This document shows positions 57,870 through 64,000 of a stretch of 64,000 bases of DNA, piece after piece. Origin of the DNA: Lepeophtheirus salmonis. Lineage: Eukaryota > Arthropoda > Copepoda > Siphonostomatoida > Caligidae. Location: assembly GCF_016086655.4 (NCBI RefSeq), contig NC_052138.2, positions 16,244,001 to 16,308,000 on the forward strand, given 5' to 3'. Position numbers and translations under genes: made by a program. The notes below the pieces were generated by a model. That model saw nothing but the letters and a program-made list of their open reading frames with translations. It searched no databases and was not told the origin of the DNA. Positions within the stretch are counted from its first letter, which is position 1; each line of letters begins with the position of its first letter.

Positions 57870-59099
57870 ATGTCACCGCAAGGAGAAGAGGAGACTCATT
57901 CTTTGGAGGGGCTTCGCCAATGTTTACATTCAGTGGATGGGATCCTCCAGGATTTGCTGGAGGAGACGACGAAGAACCAGAGTTCTCCTATGCAGATTCC
58001 TAATTATTCATCTCGACTCTCGGAGCTGGAGAGTCAAAAGGCAGAGATCTTGAGCGAACTGGAACGAATGAAGCTTGAGAAGGAGAGTTTCCAGGAGAGT
58101 TTAAAGAGCCCCATAAAAGAAGACTATCATTTCCTAGTGTCAGATCGAGTCGAACTTCAATCTAAACTTGGGGATTTGAATCTGAGATTGAATGAGCTTG
58201 AATCTCTGTTAGAAGACAAAAATCACGAAATAGTTGCCAAGGATGTGGAGCGACAGGAATTCATGGAGAGATTTCAACGCTACGAAACTGAAAAAATCAA
58301 TGTTCTGCGTCAGGTCCTAGTACTTGAAAATGAGCTTGAGAATTGTAGAGCTGAGCTTCAGTCTCGCTCAGATGAGAAAAACAAGGCTATTGATGAATAC
58401 TGTGACATTAATGATATTTTAAGAGCTCTTCGTGAAGGGAAAAAAGTGGTTGAGACTAAATTGAGCAAGGTTATTGAGGAAAAAAATCAGGGGCTTGTAG
58501 AGATTGAGTACCTCAAAGAACAGATTCAGGGATTGCAATCAAGTCTAACTGAAAAAGACACTCAACTTGTGGAAAAAGTGTCATTTTATGAGAATCAAAT
58601 GTCTGAGATGCAGGTGGAAATGAATGCCCGTTTAGAGGAAATGAATGTAACGAATGAAGAGACGAAGGAGTCCATACGATCCCGTTATTTGAACCTTTTC
58701 GAAGAAAAAGTTCAGGAGCTCTTCAATCTACGTTCAAACTATGAAGACTCAGTTTTGAAGTTAGAATCTTCTGAAAGAAAAAGACTGGAGCTAGAATTGG
58801 AACTGAGGGACCTACAATCCCAGTTCACTTCAAAAAATGAAGTCAATTCTGGAAAGATCCTTTTATTGGAAAAGGATCTTCAATTCGTAAAAGGACAATT
58901 TGAGTCATTAAAAGAGGCTTGTCGAATTTCAGTTGATCAATTGCGCGATCGACTTCGTGATATGAGAACAGAATTAGATATAAAAAATCACGAGCTTCAA
59001 CAGCTCAAGTCAGAGTCATCTTCCCCTTCTTTGGCCCCTTCACAGAAGAATAAAAAGTACAACTCTAGTCACAAATCCCACAACGGAAGTAGGAGCTGA
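57870..59099 (+). CDS. Long coiled-coil protein, family not recognised
   Basis: This is a single open frame of 409 residues from ATG 57870 (MSPQGEEETHSLEGLRQCLH). An in-frame stop lies upstream at 57846, unless a 5' exon is spliced at the ATTAG at 57850. Residues ~45-390 are almost continuous heptad-rich coiled coil, very rich in Glu, Leu, Lys and Gln, with few Pro. The tail is Ser/Lys/His-rich (SSPSLAPSQKNKKYNSSHKS). I find no GRIP, CH, lamin rod signature or other end domain. It could be a centrosomal, Golgi or cytoskeletal scaffold. It is divergent from eIF2B epsilon by 800 bp. Confidence 0.7.
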   Translation: MSPQGEEETHSLEGLRQCLHSVDGILQDLLEETTKNQSSPMQIPNYSSRLSELESQKAEILSELERMKLEKESFQESLKSPIKEDYHFLVSDRVELQSKLGDLNLRLNELESLLEDKNHEIVAKDVERQEFMERFQRYETEKINVLRQVLVLENELENCRAELQSRSDEKNKAIDEYCDINDILRALREGKKVVETKLSKVIEEKNQGLVEIEYLKEQIQGLQSSLTEKDTQLVEKVSFYENQMSEMQVEMNARLEEMNVTNEETKESIRSRYLNLFEEKVQELFNLRSNYEDSVLKLESSERKRLELELELRDLQSQFTSKNEVNSGKILLLEKDLQFVKGQFESLKEACRISVDQLRDRLRDMRTELDIKNHELQQLKSESSSPSLAPSQKNKKYNSSHKSHNGSRS

Positions 59100-59844
59100 G
59101 TCCGTTGATCATCATCATCACCCTGGAGCTCACTCCAAAAGTCGTCATTTTACTGTTTATTCACCCCTCATAAAAATCAATTTATTAATATATTAACGCA
59201 AATATGATGTCCTTATTTTATTAAATAAAATCACTATGTAGAAGATCTACACTCTTATTCATTTTTGTTCTTAATTAAATAAACCTCACAATAGACTTTC
59301 ATGTGTAAAAGCATCAAAATTGACTTGTCAGTGATTGATTGGTTTTTTTTCTTGAGGTCTGTTATTCTAATTAACTTCGATTTTTTTTCTTTTTATAAAA
59401 CCTTAAAACAAATATGTAAATGCGACATCGGATTTTCTTTTTATTGAGTACTTTTTTTCATGCATCTTGTGTTTATTGAATGAAAAACTTTTTTTTCATT
59501 TTTTTAAAATATACCGTGATATTTTGAGAATAAGTGTTTGCGGTATGTAACTAATAAATAACAATATTAATGTCCATATACCAAATAATATTAGTAATCA
59601 AATTGAATCAAAATGATTTTTTCTTTTTCATATATAAAAAAGGAAAAATTAATGTATCTGATTTTTTTCAACATTGACAAGGGATACAAACACACAAAAT
59701 AAGAATGTCTTAATACTAGTAAACAAAATCCCCCGATAGAAAATGCAAATTCACCACCAATAATTGTTCTTTTTACAAATGACTAGGAAGAGGAGTAGAT
59801 GAGAGAAAGAGAGGTATATTCATAAAATACACGACTCCCAATTT
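59100..59844. other. 3' spacer between coiled-coil gene and Brahma gene
   Basis: AT-rich sequence holding the 3' ends of two convergent genes. AATAAA-type signals occur (for example around 59224 on the plus strand). No further gene seen. Confidence 0.45.
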
Positions 59845-62800
59845 CTATATATCGTCGAACTCCTCATCCTCATCAGAGTAATTGCTCTTCTTGGATTTTT
59901 TCTTTTTTGCCTTAGCTGCAGGAGTTCCTGCCGAGTCTTTGTCTTTTTTCTTCTTTTTCGAAGCACTCCTGGAAACAATATACTCTTCATCATCCTCTTC
60001 ATCGTCATCTTCCATTGCATCCTGATCCTCGTTGTTGCTATTCCCTTGATTCCCTTCCGCAGATTTTGAGTTTCCTGAATTGTTCAAAGGAGAATCAAAG
60101 CTTTGAGTATCTTCGTCCGTGTTTTTGATTTCTTCTTCGTCGTCGGTTTCTAGTTCTAGTCTTTCTCTAGCATTTGTAAAGACAGAGCGAAGTACAATTG
60201 AATCCTCATAAATGAGGGATCCATCCTCGTTGTACTTTTGAGTGTTGGTGCAAAGAAGCATAAAGTCCTTTTCTAGTGCATCCAAATTTTCATACTATAA
60301 ATAGAAAAAACATTTTCATGAACAAACATCCTTTTCAACAGTTTAAATTACCTTTACATCTTCAATCTTTTGTAAAATTTTAGATATATCAACTGGGCGC
60401 CGAATGATTTCGTAGTAGTCTGGTAGTTCCTTTCGAGAGGGAAGCTTGATAAATGGATCACTCAACACTCTTTGATCTTGGTCCTGGTATTTGATAACAA
60501 TATCCATCAGCTTTTTCATTTTCTTCTGAATATATTTTTGTTCGGATGATGATGAAGTTGGAGTCACTGCTCCACCTCCTCTTTTCTTCCTCCTATTGTT
60601 ACCACCACCGCCACCACTTTTACCCTGCTGAATGGAGCTTTCATCATCATCACGACGCTTCCTCTTACCCCTTTTAGCAAATTTCTTGAGGGACATCTCA
60701 TTCTCATCTTCTTCCTCTTCAAAGTCTTCATCTTCAACCTAAAAAATAAACCTGAAATGAAACCACAATCCCATCCAACAACACTATCCTCCTTACCCCG
60801 ATCACTTTGAGCCAATCTTTATCTGACAACTGATCGTCATAATTCTTATCTTTCTTGGTTCGACTTCTTCTTCCGAGATCTAAATTGGGTTCAGGGACAA
60901 CAGGCGTCTCTGATTCTTCCTCATCCACTTGATTTAATAAAAAGGGAGGAAGTTCAGTCTCCTCTATTAACCTTGCCTTTCGTTGATTTCCTGCAGCAGC
61001 TTCCTCACGTCGCCGGTCAATGTCCATTTTCTGATACAATTCAAATTCGTCTTCTGTTCTGGCAATCATTTGATTGACTACCTCATCATCTGGAGCTTCA
61101 TTCTCTTCTTCTTCATCGGCTTCATCAGCTCTTAGAATACTTTGAAGGAGCTCTCTTCTCTCAGATCCTGTGGATCTATTGTTAAACATTCCGGCTTGGA
61201 TAACTTTCTCATCCATGTTTAATTTATAACGTGCAGCAGCCAAAATTCTCTCTTCAACAGAATTTACAGTCATTAGTCTAAGAACTCTCACTTCATTCTT
61301 TTGGCCAATACGATGGGCTCGATCTTGAGCTTGTAGATCCTGATGGGGATTCCAGTCAGAGTCAAAAATGATGACAGTATCAGCGGTTTGTAGATTTAAA
61401 CCTAATCCGCCAGCTCTCGTTGAAAGAAGGAAAATAAAATACTCTGAATTTTTCTCATTGAACGTCGCCAACATTTCACCCCTCTCTTCAGACTTTGTAG
61501 TTCCATCGAGACGGAGAAACTTGAAACCTCTGAAGTTAAAATAATCCTCAATAATTGTCATACACTGAGTCATTTGGCAAAACATAAGGACTCTATGGCC
61601 TGATTTTTTCAGCTTTGGAAGAATTCTATCAATAAGTTCAAATTTCCCAGAAGAGCGATACAAATCTGGACCTGTCACGATATTTGTGGGAAGTCCAGTA
61701 TGTTTAGCATAAGCTTCTTCGAGTTTTTGAAACATAAAAGGATGGTTGCAGAGTTTCCTAAGTTGCATAATTGTATTCATTAGAGCTTTTGTTCCAGAAT
61801 TTCCTTTTCGATCTCTCCTGTCTTCTGTAATGAGTACTCCAGTTTCCGCCATTTGCCTGTATAAAAGTTTAAATAATCAACAATTGATGACCGAATAATG
61901 TTTAAATACTTACGAATAAATAACACGCTGTAGAGCAGACATTTCACACTTTACAATATATTCCACTTTATCAGGTAATTGAGATTCAACATCTTTTTTT
62001 AACCGACGAAGAAGGAAGGGCCTGAGGACTTTATGAAGTCTTCGAATAATAAGAATAGTTTCTTCTTCATTTAATTCAACTTTTTCACCAGTCACTGCAA
62101 ATGGAGCATTGAACCATTGCTCAAATGTATTACAAGCTTTAAAGATGGAGGGTAGCAAAAAGTTCAATAAAGCCCACAACTCTGGAAGTTTATTTTGCAA
62201 AGGAGTCCCGGTTAATAATAATCTATTGTTTGAAGTATAATAGGTATTTAAAATCTGCGTTAGCTTGCAATGGTGATTTTTCATACGATGCCCTTCATCA
62301 ATGATCATATACTTCCAGCGAATCTATAAATAGGTAATGATAATTTTAATTAATTATACATCAAAAAAATATTATAAAAATTGAAGACGAATTGTAGTTA
62401 CCTTAGCTAACACTGACTTATCTCGAATTACATATTCATAAGTAGTTACAAGAACGTTAAATTTAGTTGCACGCATTTGACTCTGAGCCTTCCTACGTGA
62501 GCCAGGAGATCCTTTATATGGAACAATTTGTACAGACGGAGCCCATTTACCAAATTCTAATATCCAATTAGACAATGTGGATAGAGGCACGATGATTAAG
62601 TAAGGGCCCATGTTTTTCTTCTTTTCCATTAAGTAAGTAATGAGTGCAATTGTTTGAATAGTCTTTCCAAGACCCATCTCATCGGCTAAAATGCCATTAA
62701 GACTATTATTGTACAGTGACACAAGCCATTCAAGCCTATATTTAAAAACAATAACAAAATAAAATCATCGAGTATAGAAGAGTCATAAATACCCTTTGAC

Positions 62801-64000
62801 TTGATATTCTTTTAAAGTTCCTCCAATGAGTATAGCCGGTTGTTCATGAATCTCCTCTGTTACAGTGTGAGCAATGGAGTAATAGTCCTCTTGAAGAGCT
62901 CCAACAGCATCATCGTCTTCTTTTTTTGCTTTCTCAATCACATCTTCAGCTGTGATTGAGCCATCCTCCTTAATTTTATCATTATCGTCATCCGAATCAT
63001 CTTCAGAGTCTTCATCTCTGGGAACTTCAACATAGTCTAAATTTTTTTCCAACCAGGATTCTAATTCAGAGGCTAGAGGTGCCTCTTCTCCTCTCAAAAT
63101 TTTACCAGATGATATTTCTTTAACAGGTATTCTGATATCCGAGGCCTGAGAATTATCATCCAAAATTCCCAACATCTCTTCTTGTTTTTGTTTCTTTTTG
63201 GCTTCTCGTTTTAATTTCTTCTGATCCTTCTTATGTTGCTTCACCATATCAGTGAGTTGATTGATATATTCATCCGTTTGACTCAATAAGAATGCCAATC
63301 GCTTGTCTTTCTTTTGATCAATCAGTTTTCGGTAAGCGTCTTCATCTTCCGCCATTAAAGCTCGTAAACGCTCTTTTTCAAGTCTTTCGGCTTCTTTTTT
63401 TTGTTCCCTCTCCGCATTTAGATGCCACACGAGTATTGATTTGTTGAGTTTCTGAACCTTAGTTTGATTATTTTTATGGAAATTCTGAAACTCCCTGGCG
63501 TGTGCTAAAACAGCATTCAAATATTCTTGATGCCTTTGCCTTCTTTTTCTTTCGGCTTCCAGACGCAGCTGCTTTTCCAACTTCTCCGTGGCTCTTGCTT
63601 CTCTCAGACCTTGCCTTTTTGTACGCTTGTAAGCTTTAAAATTAATTGCTGTCTCTAATGTAGAGTCCCTATTAGTACATGCAACAAATTCAGCTCTCAA
63701 CTTTCTTTGAAAGTTCAATAAACGTAAGGCTCTCAACTCAATCTCTGCCTTCATACGTGTATCATCTTCGATAGTACCAGGCAAATTGCTGAGCTCGTCA
63801 ATCCTACTAGCAACTTTAGCAGCTAGCCTGTTTTCTCTTTCATTGAGAAGGGAGACAGGGTCAATTCCAGATGGTTTAGGTACAGACGTAATACGGCTAG
63901 ACTTGCTTGTGAGTATAGGTCCCTGATGAGTTGGAGCAGCAGGAGGGGCATTTGCGTTGGTCGAAGAGGGCATTCCCCCACTGTTAAGCGTACTCGGGCC
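59845..64000 (-). CDS. SMARCA4: Brahma / SMARCA4-type SWI/SNF ATPase (5' part outside the window)
   Basis: This is the ATPase motor of the SWI/SNF (BAP/PBAP) chromatin remodeller. There are six exons in view: 62793-64000 (open at the window edge), 62402-62735, 61914-62323, 60797-61856, 60352-60738 and 59845-60294. They total 1282 codons in phase. In order there is an HSA domain (ERKRRQRHQEYLNAVLAHAR), a BRK domain (EISSGKILRGEEAPLASELE), and DExx ATPase motifs (ILADEMGLGKTIQT, then IIDEGHRMKNHH). The helicase C lobe follows (FLLSTRAGGLGLNLQTADTV, RAHRIGQKNEVRVLRL), then SnAC (RRREEA) and a C-terminal bromodomain (PSRKELPDYYEIIRRPVDIS, with the acetyl-lysine Asn in YNEDGSLIYED). A Lys/Asp/Glu-rich tail ends it. 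The QLQ region must lie beyond 64000. Confidence 0.97.

Noticed and set aside
57856..58053. Alternative start frame (Arg/Trp-rich) at the beginning of the coiled-coil gene
   Set aside because: Frame-shifted shadow; the coiled-coil frame is far longer and compositionally coherent.
1..64000. CRISPR arrays, bacterial operons, ribosome binding sites, phage or plasmid features
   Set aside because: No regularly spaced repeats, Shine-Dalgarno-led gene strings or phage genes; intron-containing animal genes show that this is eukaryotic nuclear DNA.

Overview
The window looks like nuclear DNA of an arthropod, most likely a caligid copepod (sea louse). It is strongly AT-rich. Its protein-coding genes have short GT-AG introns and animal-type products. 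It is also littered with decayed Tc1/mariner, hAT-like, P-like, LINE and Ty3/gypsy elements. The organism call is my inference from protein character and transposon types; nothing in the sequence names the species.

Layout. Positions 1-13.6 kb are gene-free and full of transposon wreckage: a Tc1-like helix-turn-helix piece, a Ty3/gypsy remnant split by a zinc-finger-carrying hAT-like element, a CCHC knuckle, a LINE endonuclease piece and a frameshifted Tc1-like catalytic piece. A GDP-fucose transporter gene sits at 13.85-14.94 kb on the minus strand. From 15 to 23.4 kb lie an internally deleted Tc1-like copy, a MITE, and a nearly complete but dead LTR retrotransposon (17776-23358). That element has matched 158/159-bp LTRs, a 4-bp target duplication and a hAT-like element nested in it.

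From 25.3 kb the window turns gene-rich. Tryptophan hydroxylase (plus, nine exons) runs tail-to-tail into glucosidase II beta (minus, ends HDEL). TTC4 (minus) and OGFOD3 (plus) follow, head-to-head. A transposon island at 36.2-39.2 kb (hAT-like, mariner, P-like) separates them from riboflavin kinase, EMC6, a secreted PEBP-like protein, an SYCP2-like meiotic axis protein, MTCH2, VPS52, a serine protease homologue that has lost its catalytic His, a CCDC59-like rRNA-processing factor, eIF2B epsilon (with one frameshifting base in an A8 run), an unrecognised coiled-coil protein, and the 3' two thirds of the Brahma/SMARCA4 ATPase, which runs off the right edge.

The genes are mostly housekeeping and not an operon-like system. 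Several concern the secretory pathway: GDP-fucose import, glucosidase II quality control, EMC membrane insertion and GARP/EARP retrograde tethering. Exon-intron models were built by hand from reading phase, splice dinucleotides and recalled family sequences. Phases close exactly in every model except eIF2B epsilon. The most interesting points are the SYCP2-like gene in an arthropod, the pseudo-protease, the eIF2B epsilon frameshift, and the web of nested, mutually related terminal-inverted-repeat elements, including a stripped-down palindromic form at 30.8-30.9 kb.
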